Shown here one piece after another: positions 1 to 8,668 of a stretch of 64,000 bases of DNA. A program made the position numbers and the translations under genes. Under the pieces are notes generated by a model, which saw only the letters and a program-made list of their open reading frames with translations, made no database searches and had not been told where the DNA came from. The stretch spans positions 62,001-126,000 of the forward strand of contig NZ_JAGPXE010000011.1 in the NCBI RefSeq assembly GCF_018070075.1, given 5' to 3'. Every line of letters begins with the position of its first letter. Positions within the stretch are counted from its first letter, which is position 1. Source of the DNA: Saccharopolyspora endophytica (lineage in GTDB: Bacteria > Actinomycetota > Actinomycetes > Mycobacteriales > Pseudonocardiaceae).

Positions 1-870
1 TCAGGCTGCCGGGCGGGCGTTGCGGATCTCTTCGCGGAGGACGTCCGGGCGGTCGCTGATGATGCCGTCGACGCGGTTGGCGATCAGCGTCCGCATCAGG
101 GCGGGGTCGTTGACCGTGTACGGGTTGATGCGCATGCCGTGCTCGTGAACAGCGGCGACGTACTCCGGGGTCGCGGCCGAGTGGTGCGGGTTGACCTGGT
201 TGGAGTAGGTGGCCACCTCGGCGAGCTGGTCGGTGGTCGGCGCACCGAGCACGCCCACCTGGACCGCCGGGAGCAGGCCGTGGAAGTGGCGGATGAAGTC
301 CCAGTTGAAGCTCTGCACCACCAGGTGCTGCGCCATCGGGTCGGGCTGCATCCACTGAGGACGCTGCTGCAGCTCACCGGCGATGCGCTCGGCGATGCCC
401 GGGTAGAGCTCCGGCGCCTTGGCCTCCAGCAGCAGGCCGGAGGCGGTGCGCTCCAGCTCGTCGAGGACCTCGGCGAAGGTGGGCACGACGGCACCGGTGT
501 AGCGCGGGTCCTTCCAGGAACCCGCGTCCAACGTGCGGATCTCCTCCAGCGTGAAGTCCGAGACCCGCCACGGCGCCCGGTCGGGGAACTTCTGCTCGAC
601 GTCGGTGGTGCGCGACAGCGTGGTGTCGTGGATGACGACCAGCTGCTCGTCCTTGGTCTGCTGGACGTCGATCTCGACGAGGTCGGCCTGCATCTCAGCG
701 CCCAGCCGGACGGCGTCCAGGGTGTTCTCCGGCGCGTACGCCGACGCCCCGCGGTGGGCGATGTTGGTGACGGTGGCGGTCGGCTCCGCGGGAGCCGCGG
801 TCACCGCCGTCGTCACCGTCATCGTCGTGAGCAGCGCGGCTGCGGCCACCGCCGCGACCCGGTGCAGCAT
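1..870 (-). CDS. Secreted glycerophosphodiester phosphodiesterase
   Basis: This 289-residue protein should hydrolyse glycerophosphodiesters to glycerol-3-phosphate and an alcohol outside the membrane. Residues 1-25 form a signal peptide (short basic start, Ala/Thr-rich core, AxA-like end). The GDPD TIM-barrel follows with the family motifs HRGAS (39-43), ENT (48-50), VEIDV (65-69, metal-binding Glu/Asp) and the catalytic-type HD pair (81-82), and it ends with the usual DGIISDRPD motif. Length is normal for the family. The ATG is preceded by GAGGAG at a good distance. The stop codon lies exactly at the window edge, so the gene is complete. Its neighbour is a separate oxidoreductase 157 bases upstream; no operon is evident. 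Confidence 0.93.
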   Translation of the reverse strand: MLHRVAAVAAAALLTTMTVTTAVTAAPAEPTATVTNIAHRGASAYAPENTLDAVRLGAEMQADLVEIDVQQTKDEQLVVIHDTTLSRTTDVEQKFPDRAPWRVSDFTLEEIRTLDAGSWKDPRYTGAVVPTFAEVLDELERTASGLLLEAKAPELYPGIAERIAGELQQRPQWMQPDPMAQHLVVQSFNWDFIRHFHGLLPAVQVGVLGAPTTDQLAEVATYSNQVNPHHSAATPEYVAAVHEHGMRINPYTVNDPALMRTLIANRVDGIISDRPDVLREEIRNARPAA

Positions 871-1027
871 AGGTCGATCTCCTCGTCCGTGTCAGTTTTG
901 TCCGGAAGGACGGGAGAATACTGCGGAGGCCCGGTGTCGCGGGCCTGATCGCCGCCTGGCCCGACGGTGTCGCCCACCTGAACGTTGCACCGCCACCACC
1001 AGCTTCGATCTCGGTCACATGGCGACG

Positions 1028-2023
1028 TCAGCCCAGGGTGACGACGACCTTGCCGTTGGCGCGCCCCTGCTCGACGTGCGCCAGGGCTTCCGGGAGGTCG
1101 TCGAAGGGGAAGGTCCGGTCGAGCACGGGCCGCAACGCGCCGCTGTCGTAGAGGTCGGCCAGTTCCGCCAGCTGAGTCCCGTTGGCGCGCATGAAGAAGA
1201 ACGAGTAGCGCACCCCGAGCCTCTTGGCCCGCTTGCGGATCTTGCGGCTCATCAGCGACAGAACCGGCTTGAGCGCGGATCGGCCCAGCTGCTCGGCGAA
1301 GGCCGGGTCGGGCGGACCGACGGCGCTGATCGCCAGGCCACCCGGCTTGAGCACCGACAACGACTTCTCCAGGTTGGCTCCGCCCAGCGAATCGAGCACG
1401 ACGTCGTAACCGTCGAGCACGTCGCTGAAGTCCGTCGTCCGGTAGTCGATCACCTCGTCGGCACCGAGCTTCCGAAGCGCCTCGGCGTTCTCGGCGCGCG
1501 CCGTGGTGGCGACATGGGCGCCCAGGTGCTTGGCCACCTGCACGACGGTCGACCCCAAGCCCCCGGCCCCGGCGTGCACGAGGATCTTCTGCCCGGCCTC
1601 GACGTGAGCGACGTCGACGAGCGCCTGCCACGCGGCCAGCGCCACGAGCGGCACCGCGGCGGCCTCCTCGAACGACAACGACCGTGGCTTGTGCGCCACG
1701 TCGTCGGAGTCCATCGCGATGGACTCCGCGAACGCGCCGATCCGAAGATCGCGAGGCCGGGCGCAGACCTCGTCGCCGACCGCGAACCGGCGGACCGAGG
1801 CGCCCACCTGCGTCACGACACCGGCGACGTCGTGGCCGAGGACGAACGGCCGCTCGTAGCGCAGCAGCTGCTTGAACTCGCCGTTGCGGACCATCTTGTC
1901 CAACGGGTTGATCCCGGCCGCCCGGACCTGCACGAGGACGTCCCGATCCCCCGGCACCGGCTCCGGCACGTCGGCTGATCGCAAGCCGTCCGCACCGTAG
2001 GACTCGACGACGAACGCCTTCAT
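1028..2023 (-). CDS. NADP-dependent medium-chain oxidoreductase (quinone oxidoreductase-like)
   Basis: The 331-residue protein belongs to the zinc-free MDR/QOR branch of the alcohol dehydrogenase superfamily, expected to reduce quinones or enones with NAD(P)H. The GroES-like N-terminal part contains LGHDVAGVV (about 62-70) and the Rossmann motif AGAGGLGSTVVQVA lies near residues 150-165; cysteine ligands for structural zinc are missing. AGGAGG lies just upstream of the ATG. It is transcribed away from the TetR gene at 2123, with a clear palindrome (2056-2069) between them, so it is the likely target of that repressor. The true substrate cannot be read from sequence. Confidence 0.88.
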   Translation of the reverse strand: MKAFVVESYGADGLRSADVPEPVPGDRDVLVQVRAAGINPLDKMVRNGEFKQLLRYERPFVLGHDVAGVVTQVGASVRRFAVGDEVCARPRDLRIGAFAESIAMDSDDVAHKPRSLSFEEAAAVPLVALAAWQALVDVAHVEAGQKILVHAGAGGLGSTVVQVAKHLGAHVATTARAENAEALRKLGADEVIDYRTTDFSDVLDGYDVVLDSLGGANLEKSLSVLKPGGLAISAVGPPDPAFAEQLGRSALKPVLSLMSRKIRKRAKRLGVRYSFFFMRANGTQLAELADLYDSGALRPVLDRTFPFDDLPEALAHVEQGRANGKVVVTLG

Positions 2024-2055
2024 CGCACCCCTTCCTCCTGCGCCGATGCCATTGA

Positions 2056-2069
2056 ATTACGACCGTAAT
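2056..2069. promoter_or_regulatory. Putative TetR operator between divergent genes
   Basis: ATTACG-AC-CGTAAT is a perfect inverted repeat (6-base arms, 2-base spacer) in an AT-rich patch of the 99-base divergent region between the oxidoreductase and the TetR gene. Position, symmetry and half-site size are as expected for an autoregulatory TetR-family operator. Confidence 0.55.
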
Positions 2070-2122
2070 CCCATTAACCTAGCACGGGCCGCCGGTGGCG
2101 GACCTGCACGTGAGGAGCAGTG

Positions 2123-2707
2123 GTGCGGTACGACAAGGAGCACAAGGACGCCACGCGGCGGAGGATCATCGAGACCTCCGGCCGCCGGTTCAAGCAGGAC
2201 GGCATCGACGGCTCCGGCGTCGCCACGCTCATGAAGGACGCGGGCCTGACCAACGGCGCCTTCTACAAGCACTTCACGTCCAAGGACGACCTCGTCACGA
2301 CCGTCGTCAGCGAGCAGCTGACCGGGCAGCGGGCGATGCTCGACGAGCGCGCCCCGGACAGGGCCGGCCTCGAGCGGTTCATCCGCGACTACCTCTCCCC
2401 CAGGCATCGCGACGCGCCCGAGCGCGGCTGCCCGTCCGCGGCCCTGCTCGACGAGATCGGTCGCAGCGACGACACCGTCAAGCGGGCCTACACCGACGGG
2501 CTGGTCACCATCGCCGACGACATCGCCGCGCGCATCGCCCCGGACGACCCGCGCTCGGCACGCGAACGCGTCCTGAGCCTCTTCGCCGCGCTCTTCGGGA
2601 CGCTGCAGCTCGCCCGCGCGATGGCCGACCCGGCCCTCTCCGACGCGATCCTCGACCAGGGCATCAGCAACGCCCTGGCGATCCTGGACGGCGCGACGCC
2701 GAACTGA
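2123..2707 (+). CDS. TetR/AcrR family transcriptional repressor
   Basis: A 194-residue TetR repressor. The N-terminal helix-turn-helix is clear: residues 10-55 include RRRIIETSGRRF, GVATLMKDAGLTNGAFYKHF and SKDDLV, the typical signature in which TNGAFYKHF is the recognition helix region. The C-terminal ligand domain looks like the YxaF/LmrA type. Two GTG codons stand side by side (2120 and 2123); GAGGAG at 2112-2117 leaves a proper gap only for the second, so I start there. It is divergent from the oxidoreductase and probably represses it and itself through the palindrome at 2056-2069. The thioesterase-like gene follows after 28 bases and may be cotranscribed. Confidence 0.9.
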   Translation: MRYDKEHKDATRRRIIETSGRRFKQDGIDGSGVATLMKDAGLTNGAFYKHFTSKDDLVTTVVSEQLTGQRAMLDERAPDRAGLERFIRDYLSPRHRDAPERGCPSAALLDEIGRSDDTVKRAYTDGLVTIADDIAARIAPDDPRSARERVLSLFAALFGTLQLARAMADPALSDAILDQGISNALAILDGATPN

Positions 2708-2735
2708 CACGCACCACCAGCGAACGGATTCGACC

Positions 2736-3548
2736 ATGACCACCGCAAAGCGGACCACCTTCGCCGACGTCAGCCGCATCGACGAGATCTCGCCCGGCAC
2801 GTTCACCGCCGAAGCCGATCCGGAGTGGACCATCGGCGGCAAGCCCAACGGCGGCTACCTGCTGGCCATGCTCGGACGCGCGGCGACGCAGTCGGCCACG
2901 CACCAGCACGTGCTCGCCGCCAGCGCCCACTACCTGAGCTCCCCCAAACCCGGCCCCCTCCACCTCGCCACCGAAGTGCTGCGAACCGGCCGCTCGGCGA
3001 GCCAGGTGCGCGCCCGCATGAGCCAGGACGAGACCCCCTGCGTGGAAGCGACGTTCACCCTCGGAACGCTCGCGCAGGACTCGACCCCGCAGTGGACCGA
3101 CGGCATCCCCGAATCGGTGCCCTTCGCGCAGGACGACTGCGCGCCGGTCAACGGCGTCCGCGGCGTGGCCATCATGGACCAGGTCGACCTGCGCATCCAC
3201 CCGGACGACCTCGGTTTCAGCCGAGGCACCCCGAACGGTTCCGGCGTGCTGCGCGGATGGCTCGGACTCCCCGACGGCGAGCACTTCGACCCGATCTCAC
3301 TGCTCTACGCCGTCGACTCCTTCCCGCCGGCCACCATGAACATCGCGATCACCGGCTGGGTGCCCACCCTGGAACTCACCGCCTACGTCCGCGCGCTGCC
3401 CGCCCCCGGACCGGTGCGGATCCAGCACAAGGCACAGCTCATCGACGACAACCGCGTCGACCAGTCCTGCTTCGTCTGGGACAGCCGCGACCGCCTCGTC
3501 GTCCAGGCAACCCAACTCGCAGGAATCCGCCTCAACCCACCCGAATGA
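2736..3548 (+). CDS. Thioesterase family protein (TesB-like double hotdog)
   Basis: The 270-residue product resembles actinobacterial acyl-CoA thioesterase-like proteins with two hotdog domains. The first half carries the hotdog pattern WTIGGKPNGGYLLAML (about 29-44), which supplies the N-G-G-Y helix entry typical of TesB-type enzymes; the second half contains the second hotdog around residues 180-265. The role would be hydrolysis of acyl-CoA or a similar thioester in the cytoplasm; the substrate is unknown. It follows the TetR gene by 28 bases on the same strand, suggesting joint control with the oxidoreductase module. The Shine-Dalgarno sequence is weak, consistent with a downstream operon position. 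Confidence 0.75.
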   Translation: MTTAKRTTFADVSRIDEISPGTFTAEADPEWTIGGKPNGGYLLAMLGRAATQSATHQHVLAASAHYLSSPKPGPLHLATEVLRTGRSASQVRARMSQDETPCVEATFTLGTLAQDSTPQWTDGIPESVPFAQDDCAPVNGVRGVAIMDQVDLRIHPDDLGFSRGTPNGSGVLRGWLGLPDGEHFDPISLLYAVDSFPPATMNIAITGWVPTLELTAYVRALPAPGPVRIQHKAQLIDDNRVDQSCFVWDSRDRLVVQATQLAGIRLNPPE

Positions 3549-3736
3549 CGGGACGACCCGCCCACGCCGACCCCGCGGTGACTCCGCGCGCCGGGCACGG
3601 TCGCGGGTCTGATCAACGCCACCCGCGAACGCACTGAAACGAAACCGGCTCCGCCGGCTGAAATCGTTCAGGCACGTCGCCGACACCCCGGTCAACAACG
3701 CGTTCCGAGCTCGAGCCTGGCATGCATGATCCAGTG

Positions 3737-3770
3737 CGGGTGGACACGGGGTGAGCCCCGTGCCCACCCG
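3737..3770 (+). terminator. Strong hairpin upstream of the HAD gene
   Basis: CGGGTGGACACGGGG pairs with CCCCGTGCCCACCCG over 15 bases with one A/C mismatch and a 4-base loop. It lies 189 bases after the thioesterase-like gene and 41 bases before the HAD gene. It may end the upstream transcript or act in the leader of the downstream one; no T-run follows, which is normal for GC-rich actinomycete terminators. Confidence 0.45.
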
Positions 3771-3811
3771 GCAACGCCCACGAGCAGTGAATCCGCGGGA
3801 CAGGAGAGATC

Positions 3812-4498
3812 ATGCCCACTCGACCGAGCGTGGTGGCGTTCGACGTCGTCGAAACGCTCATGTCCCTGGAACCCCTGCGGCCCCGGTTCGCGGACGCGGG
3901 ACTCGCCCCCGAGCTGCTCGAGCGCTGGTTCGACCGGCTCCTGCGCGACGGCATGGCCCTGACCCTCGCCGGTGACTACGAGCCCTTCCCCGCCGTCGCC
4001 GCTGCCGCGCTGAGAACCCTCGCTCGCGGAGACCTCGACGACGACGCCGTCGCCCACGTCCTGGCCGGGTTCCACGACCTCCCCGCGCACCCCGACGTCG
4101 AACCCGCCATGCGCGCGCTCTCCGACGCGGGCATCTCCATGATCTGCCTGAGCAACGGCACCACCGAGACCACGACCAGGTTCCTCGAGCGCAACGAACT
4201 CGACCACCACATCGACCAGGTCATCAGCGTGGCCGACGTCCACAGCTGGAAGCCACCCGTCCGCGTCTACGAGCACGCCCTCCACCAGATCGGCCGCGCC
4301 CCGCACGACGTCGCCCTGGTCGCGGTGCACGCGTTCGACTGCCACGGCGCGAATCGAGCAGGACTCACCACCGGCTGGGCCCGCCGTCACGAAGGCCACT
4401 ACAGCGAGGTGTTCACCCCGGCGGACGTCGTCGGACGCGATCTCGTCGACGTCGCCCACCAGATCGCAGCGCTGCCCGAAGGCGGGCACGACGCGTGA
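3812..4498 (+). CDS. HAD-superfamily hydrolase, haloacid dehalogenase type II-like
   Basis: The 228-residue protein has the four HAD motifs of the L-2-haloacid dehalogenase class: motif I FDVVETL (10-16, the first Asp is the predicted nucleophile), motif II LSNGT (about 112-116), motif III lysine in SWKPPVRVYEHAL (about 148) and a motif IV-like region VAVHAFDCHGANRAG (about 170-184). The ATG follows CAGGAGAG. The family usually removes halide from 2-haloacids or has related, untested activities, so the substrate should be left open. It stands alone between the hairpin at 3737 and the methyltransferase. Confidence 0.85.
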   Translation: MPTRPSVVAFDVVETLMSLEPLRPRFADAGLAPELLERWFDRLLRDGMALTLAGDYEPFPAVAAAALRTLARGDLDDDAVAHVLAGFHDLPAHPDVEPAMRALSDAGISMICLSNGTTETTTRFLERNELDHHIDQVISVADVHSWKPPVRVYEHALHQIGRAPHDVALVAVHAFDCHGANRAGLTTGWARRHEGHYSEVFTPADVVGRDLVDVAHQIAALPEGGHDA

Positions 4499-4638
4499 GA
4501 GCGGGCGATCACAGGCCGCGTCCACGGGCGAGGCCTTGCCGCGAACCCCGGCGGGCATCACCCTTGTGGAGCACTCCCGGTTGGTGGGGCCGGTTGCGTA
4601 GGATCGCTGACCGCGATCGCGATCTTTGAGGGGGAACG

Positions 4639-5493
4639 ATGCCGGAGCGCCAGTTCGGCGAGCACCTCGATGCGTCCGCCGAGGCGAGCGGAACCCGTGA
4701 TGACATCGGGCTCTCGAAGCACGAGCTCGACGTCTCGCTGCCGAATCCGGCGCGCATCTACGACTACGGCCTGGGCGGCGACCACAACTTCGCCTCCGAC
4801 CGGGAGGCGTTCCACAAGCTCCTCGAGGTCGACCCCGATTCGCGGACCGTCGTGCGCTCCAACCGCGCTTTCCTCCGCCGTGCCGTGCGCTTCTGCCTGG
4901 AGCGCGGCATCACCCAGTTCCTCGACCTCGGTTCGGGCGTCCCGACCGTGGGCAACGTCCACGACGCCGCGCACGAGATGAACCCCGACGCCCGCGTGGT
5001 CTACGTGGACAACGAACCGATCGCCGCCGCGCACACCCGGCGCCTGCTCCAGGACCAGCCCACCACGGCGATCATCCAGGAGGACCTGCGCGATCCCGAA
5101 GCCGTGCTCACCGCACCGGAGACGACGGAGCTGCTCGACTTCTCGCAGCCGGTCGGGTTGATGATGGCCGCGGTGTTGCACTGGGTCGGCGATGACGTCA
5201 CCGACCTGCTCGCCCGGTACCGAGGAGCGCTCGCCCCCGGAAGCGCGCTCGCCATCAGCCACCTCACCGACGAGGACCTGCCGGAGCAGATGCGCGAGGT
5301 CGAAGCGATCTTCGACGAGACCAGCGTCCCGGTCACCTACCGGCCACGATCCCAGGCCCCCGAGCTGTTCGCCGGGTTCGACATCGTCGAGCCCGGAGCC
5401 GTGTACTGCTCGGAGTGGCGCTCAGAACCCCACGAATCCCTCGCCGAACCCGAGCGGACCAAGATCTGGGCGGCCGTCGGCATCAAGAGGTGA
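4639..5493 (+). CDS. SAM-dependent methyltransferase, DUF574 family
   Basis: This 284-residue protein shows the signature of the actinobacterial S-adenosyl methyltransferase family DUF574: PNPARIYDYGLGGDHNFASDR near residues 35-55, then FLDLGSGVPTVGN (about 95-107) as the SAM-binding motif I and ARVVYVDNEPIAAAHTR as the acidic loop. The family is abundant in actinomycetes and mostly of unknown target. GAGGGGGA precedes the ATG. A small methyl acceptor or a role in secondary metabolism is possible but not shown. Confidence 0.88.
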   Translation: MPERQFGEHLDASAEASGTRDDIGLSKHELDVSLPNPARIYDYGLGGDHNFASDREAFHKLLEVDPDSRTVVRSNRAFLRRAVRFCLERGITQFLDLGSGVPTVGNVHDAAHEMNPDARVVYVDNEPIAAAHTRRLLQDQPTTAIIQEDLRDPEAVLTAPETTELLDFSQPVGLMMAAVLHWVGDDVTDLLARYRGALAPGSALAISHLTDEDLPEQMREVEAIFDETSVPVTYRPRSQAPELFAGFDIVEPGAVYCSEWRSEPHESLAEPERTKIWAAVGIKR

Positions 5494-5611
5494 CCACCGG
5501 GTACCTGCTCGACGTGACGAAGCCTCCGTCATGGCTCTCCAGGCGATTCCGGCTCGCCAACATCGGCGACCCGAGTGGAGTTGCCGGGATTCGGCGGCTC
5601 AGGTTCTGCGG

Positions 5612-5767
5612 TTAGTCCAGGCCGCGGTGAATCGTGCGGCCGTCCTCTTCGAGCACGCGCTCGAAGGCGTCCAGGACCTCGCCGTCGGCGGCGGATCGGC
5701 GGTCGCCTCGGATGCCAGCGCCGCTCGGCGCGGGATCAGCGGATTCATCCGGTTCCACGACGGTCAT
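5612..5767 (-). CDS. 51-residue peptide coupled to hutG, function unknown
   Basis: A 51-residue acidic frame starts inside the stop of hutG (ATGA overlap, ATG at 5767-5765), so it is likely translated by coupling. The sequence starts MTVVEPDESADPAPSGAG and ends with a probable helix containing EVLDAFERVLEEDGR. I do not recognise a family. Its overlap with hutG and its position as last gene of the hutU-hutG transcript are the main support; it could be a small regulatory or enzyme-associated protein, or a non-functional tail frame. Confidence 0.45.
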   Translation of the reverse strand: MTVVEPDESADPAPSGAGIRGDRRSAADGEVLDAFERVLEEDGRTIHRGLD

Positions 5768-6732
5768 CGTCGTTCTCCGTTCCGGGTCGGCTCGGTGAGG
5801 ACGCGGTGCACGAGGCGTGCGGCCGTGCGCGCGGTGCGGGAATCGATGTCCAGGTCCGGGTTGAGCTCGGCGACGTCGCACAGCGCGAGCTTTCCGCTGG
5901 TCGCGACCCTGCGGCAGGCGTGCTCGACGGTCTCCACGGGAACCCCGAACGCGGCCGGTGCGCTCACCCCGGGTGCCGCGCCGGCCGGGAGGACGTCCAG
6001 GTCGATGGTGAGGTGGACCAGGTCGCAGCGGTCGAGGAAGTCGTCCAGGAAACCGTCCACCAGCGGCCGGTCGAGCACGCCGCAGCGGTCGTCGGTGAGG
6101 TAGCGGACCCCCAGCGAGTCGGCGGTGGCGAACAGTCCGGCCGTGTTGCTCGGCTGGCTGATCCCCAGCACCGCGTAGCGGAAGTCCGCTCCCCTGGCGC
6201 GTTCTCGTTCGGCCATCTGCCGGAACGGGGTGCCCGAGCTCGGGGTCTCGTCGGCGCGCAGGTCGAAGTGCGCGTCGAGGTTGAGCACGCCGATGCGGGC
6301 GCCTCGCGCCACCGGCTCCGAGTTCACCAGGCCCAGGTAGCTCCCGAAGGCCACCTCGTGCCCGCCGCCGAAGACGACCGGGAGCTGACCGGCGTCGACC
6401 AGACCGGTCACCACGCGCCCGAGTTCGCGCTGGCCCGACTCCAGGTCGCCCTCGGTGACCTCGACGTCACCGGCGTCGAAGGCGCGCTGCGGGGACGGCA
6501 GCGCCATCGAGGCGAGAGCGCCGCGCAGCGCGTCGGGACCCTGCGCGGCGCCCCGACGTCCTTTGTTGCGGCGCACGCCCTCGTCGCTGCGGAAGCCCAC
6601 GAAGGCGCAGGCCCCGGGTTCCGCGGTGCCGTCCCACCGCTGCACGACGTGGTGCCAGCGGAGGTGTTCGTCGCCGGGACCGTCGTCGCGACCGGTCCAC
6701 CCCGGCAACGACCTGCTCGCGGTGCCGCGCAT
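5764..6732 (-). CDS. hutG: Formimidoylglutamase (HutG), ureohydrolase fold
   Basis: The 322-residue protein should hydrolyse N-formimidoyl-L-glutamate to L-glutamate and formamide, the last step of the direct histidine pathway. It is an arginase/agmatinase-family enzyme with the manganese-binding motifs GGGHEVAFG (about residues 120-128), NLDAHFDLR (about 152-160) and LTIDLDVLPAGAAPG (about 240-254). I chose the ATG at 6732 because GAGAGGAG lies 7 bases before it; the frame is open further upstream without support. It lies 80 bases after hutU on the same strand with a long hairpin between, and its stop overlaps the start of a 51-residue frame. Confidence 0.92.
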   Translation of the reverse strand: MRGTASRSLPGWTGRDDGPGDEHLRWHHVVQRWDGTAEPGACAFVGFRSDEGVRRNKGRRGAAQGPDALRGALASMALPSPQRAFDAGDVEVTEGDLESGQRELGRVVTGLVDAGQLPVVFGGGHEVAFGSYLGLVNSEPVARGARIGVLNLDAHFDLRADETPSSGTPFRQMAERERARGADFRYAVLGISQPSNTAGLFATADSLGVRYLTDDRCGVLDRPLVDGFLDDFLDRCDLVHLTIDLDVLPAGAAPGVSAPAAFGVPVETVEHACRRVATSGKLALCDVAELNPDLDIDSRTARTAARLVHRVLTEPTRNGERR

Positions 6733-6761
6733 GGCCGAATCTCCTCTCATCGTCAGTGGTC

Positions 6762-6805
6762 CGGGTGCCCGGGCGGGGCTCGTGCCTGTGCCGCCCGGGC
6801 ACCCG
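6762..6805 (-). terminator. Perfect 15-base hairpin between hutU and hutG
   Basis: CGGGTGCCCGGGCGG pairs perfectly with CCGCCCGGGCACCCG around a 14-base loop. It fills most of the 80-base gap between hutU and hutG. It could be a partial terminator or an RNA stability/processing element that lowers hutG relative to hutU. Confidence 0.5.
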
Positions 6806-6812
6806 AGTCCGA

Positions 6813-8486
6813 TCAGCTGCTCAGCGTGGGGATGCGGATCCCCCGGTCCCTCGCGACCGAGGCCGCGCGCTCGTAACCGGCGTCGGTGTGGCGCAGCACC
6901 CCCATGGCCGGGTCGTTGGTCAGCACGCGGGCGAGCTTCTGCGCGGCGAGATCCGTTCCGTCGGCGATGCAGACCTGCCCGGCGTGCATGGAACGCCCCA
7001 TGCCGACACCACCGCCGTGGTGCAGCGACACCCACGACGCACCGGAGGAGGTGTTGACCAGCGCGTTGAGCAGCGGCCAGTCGGCGATCGCGTCGGACCC
7101 GTCGGCCATCGACTCGGTCTCGCGGTACGGCGAGGCGACGGAGCCGGAGTCGAGGTGGTCGCGGCCGATGGCGACCGGTGCCGACAGCTCGCCGGAGGCG
7201 ACCATCTCGTTGAACTTCAGCCCGGCGAGGTGGCGTTCGCCGTAACCAAGCCAGCAGATCCGCGCGGGCAGCCCCTCGAACTGAACCCGCTCACCCGCCA
7301 ACGTGATCCACCGGCGCAGGTGGTCGTTGTCCGGGAACAGCTCCAGGATCGCCTTGTCGGTGGCGGCGATGTCGGCCGGATCGCCGGAGAGCGCGGCCCA
7401 CCGGAACGGGCCGAGCCCCTCCTCGAAGAGGGGGCGGATGTGGGCGGGCACGAACCCCGGGAAGTCGAAAGCCCGCGCGTAGCCGCCCTTGCGGGCCTCG
7501 TCGCGGATCGAGTTGCCGTAGTCGAAGACCTCCGCGCCCTTGTCGAGGAATCCGACCATCGCCTCCACGTGCCGGGCCATGCTGGTGCGGGCGCGTTCGG
7601 TGAAACCGGCGGGATCCCGCTGCGCCTCCGCCTGCCAGCTGTCGAGCTCGACGCCCAGCGGCAGGTAGGACAGCGGGTCGTGGGCCGAGGTCTGATCGGT
7701 GACGATGTCGATGGGCACGTCCATGGCCAGCAGCTGCGGGAAGACCTCGGCGGCGTTGCCGCGCAGGCCGATCGACAGCGGCTCGCGCGCGTCGCGGGCG
7801 CGGCGGGCGAGCTCCACGGCCTGCTCGACGTCGGCGGCCTCGACGTCGAGGTAGCGGTGGTCGATGCGGCGCCGGATGCGCTGGGGATCGCAGTCCACGC
7901 AGATCGCGACGCCGTCGTTCATCGTCACGGCCAGCGGCTGGGCGCCGCCCATGCCGCCGAGGCCGGCGGTCAGCGTGATCGTGCCCGCCAGGGTCCCGCC
8001 GAACCGCTTTCGGGCGACGGCGCCGAAGGTTTCGTAGGTTCCCTGCAGGATTCCCTGGCTGCCGATGTAGATCCAGGAGCCCGCGGTCATCTGGCCGTAC
8101 ATCATCAGGCCCTCGGCCTCCAACCGGCGGAACTCCTCCCAGTTGGCCCAGTCGCCCACCAGGTTCGAGTTCGCGATCAGCACGCGCGGGGCCCACTCGT
8201 GCGTGCGCAGCACGCCGACCGGCTTGCCGGACTGCACCAGGAGGGTTTCGTCGTCGGCCAGCGTCCGCAACGACTCGACGATCGCGTCGAAGGCCGCCCA
8301 GGTGCGCGCCGCCTTCCCGGTACCGCCGTAGACGACGAGGGCGTCCGGGTTCTCGGCCACCTCGGGATCGAGGTTGTTCATCAACATCCGCAGCGCTCCC
8401 TCCTGCTGCCACCCGCGGCAGCTGGGGGTCGTGCCGCGCGGGGCGCTGACGGGCCGGGCGCCTTCGGTCGGGTGATCGCTGGTCAT
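6813..8486 (-). CDS. hutU: Urocanate hydratase (HutU)
   Basis: The 557-residue protein has the length of known urocanases and converts urocanate to 4-imidazolone-5-propionate using tightly bound NAD+. Visible family blocks are [12 protein letters not shown] near residue 52-63, the NAD-binding [13 protein letters not shown] (about 175-187), and [15 protein letters not shown], whose cysteine at residue 411 corresponds by position to the catalytic cysteine near 410 of the Pseudomonas enzyme. The C-terminal [11 protein letters not shown] block is intact. The gene heads the minus-strand hutU-hutG transcript and faces a GntR regulator; the palindrome at 8571-8584 is a likely operator. Confidence 0.96.
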   Translation of the reverse strand: MTSDHPTEGARPVSAPRGTTPSCRGWQQEGALRMLMNNLDPEVAENPDALVVYGGTGKAARTWAAFDAIVESLRTLADDETLLVQSGKPVGVLRTHEWAPRVLIANSNLVGDWANWEEFRRLEAEGLMMYGQMTAGSWIYIGSQGILQGTYETFGAVARKRFGGTLAGTITLTAGLGGMGGAQPLAVTMNDGVAICVDCDPQRIRRRIDHRYLDVEAADVEQAVELARRARDAREPLSIGLRGNAAEVFPQLLAMDVPIDIVTDQTSAHDPLSYLPLGVELDSWQAEAQRDPAGFTERARTSMARHVEAMVGFLDKGAEVFDYGNSIRDEARKGGYARAFDFPGFVPAHIRPLFEEGLGPFRWAALSGDPADIAATDKAILELFPDNDHLRRWITLAGERVQFEGLPARICWLGYGERHLAGLKFNEMVASGELSAPVAIGRDHLDSGSVASPYRETESMADGSDAIADWPLLNALVNTSSGASWVSLHHGGGVGMGRSMHAGQVCIADGTDLAAQKLARVLTNDPAMGVLRHTDAGYERAASVARDRGIRIPTLSS

Positions 8487-8570
8487 GGGGAACTCCGAAG
8501 TCGAAGCGAACTGGTGACGAGGTCATGCAATCCCGGCGTCTGATCGACGGCCAAGGCCGGAGGGCGACAT

Positions 8571-8584
8571 TCTCGGATCCGAGA
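8571..8584. promoter_or_regulatory. Perfect palindrome, putative GntR/HutC operator
   Basis: TCTCGGATCCGAGA is a perfect 14-base palindrome, 85 bases upstream of hutU and 85 bases upstream of the preferred GntR start. Its central place in the divergent region suggests an operator for both genes. Confidence 0.5.
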
Positions 8585-8668
8585 CCGGTCCCGACTGCCT
8601 CGCACGACGAGTGGTCCACACCGGATAAACTGGCCGTCTGCTTTCGGCGGAGATCGACGGACGGGACG

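Noticed and set aside
5509-5514. GGGTAC on the plus strand after the methyltransferase gene
   Set aside because: No gene start on this strand follows at a suitable distance, and no -35 box is seen.
6813-8486. Possible loss of the catalytic cysteine in HutU (Glu in the IRPLF block)
   Set aside because: Counting residues shows that the cysteine near position 410 is in the ARICW block and is present (residue 411).
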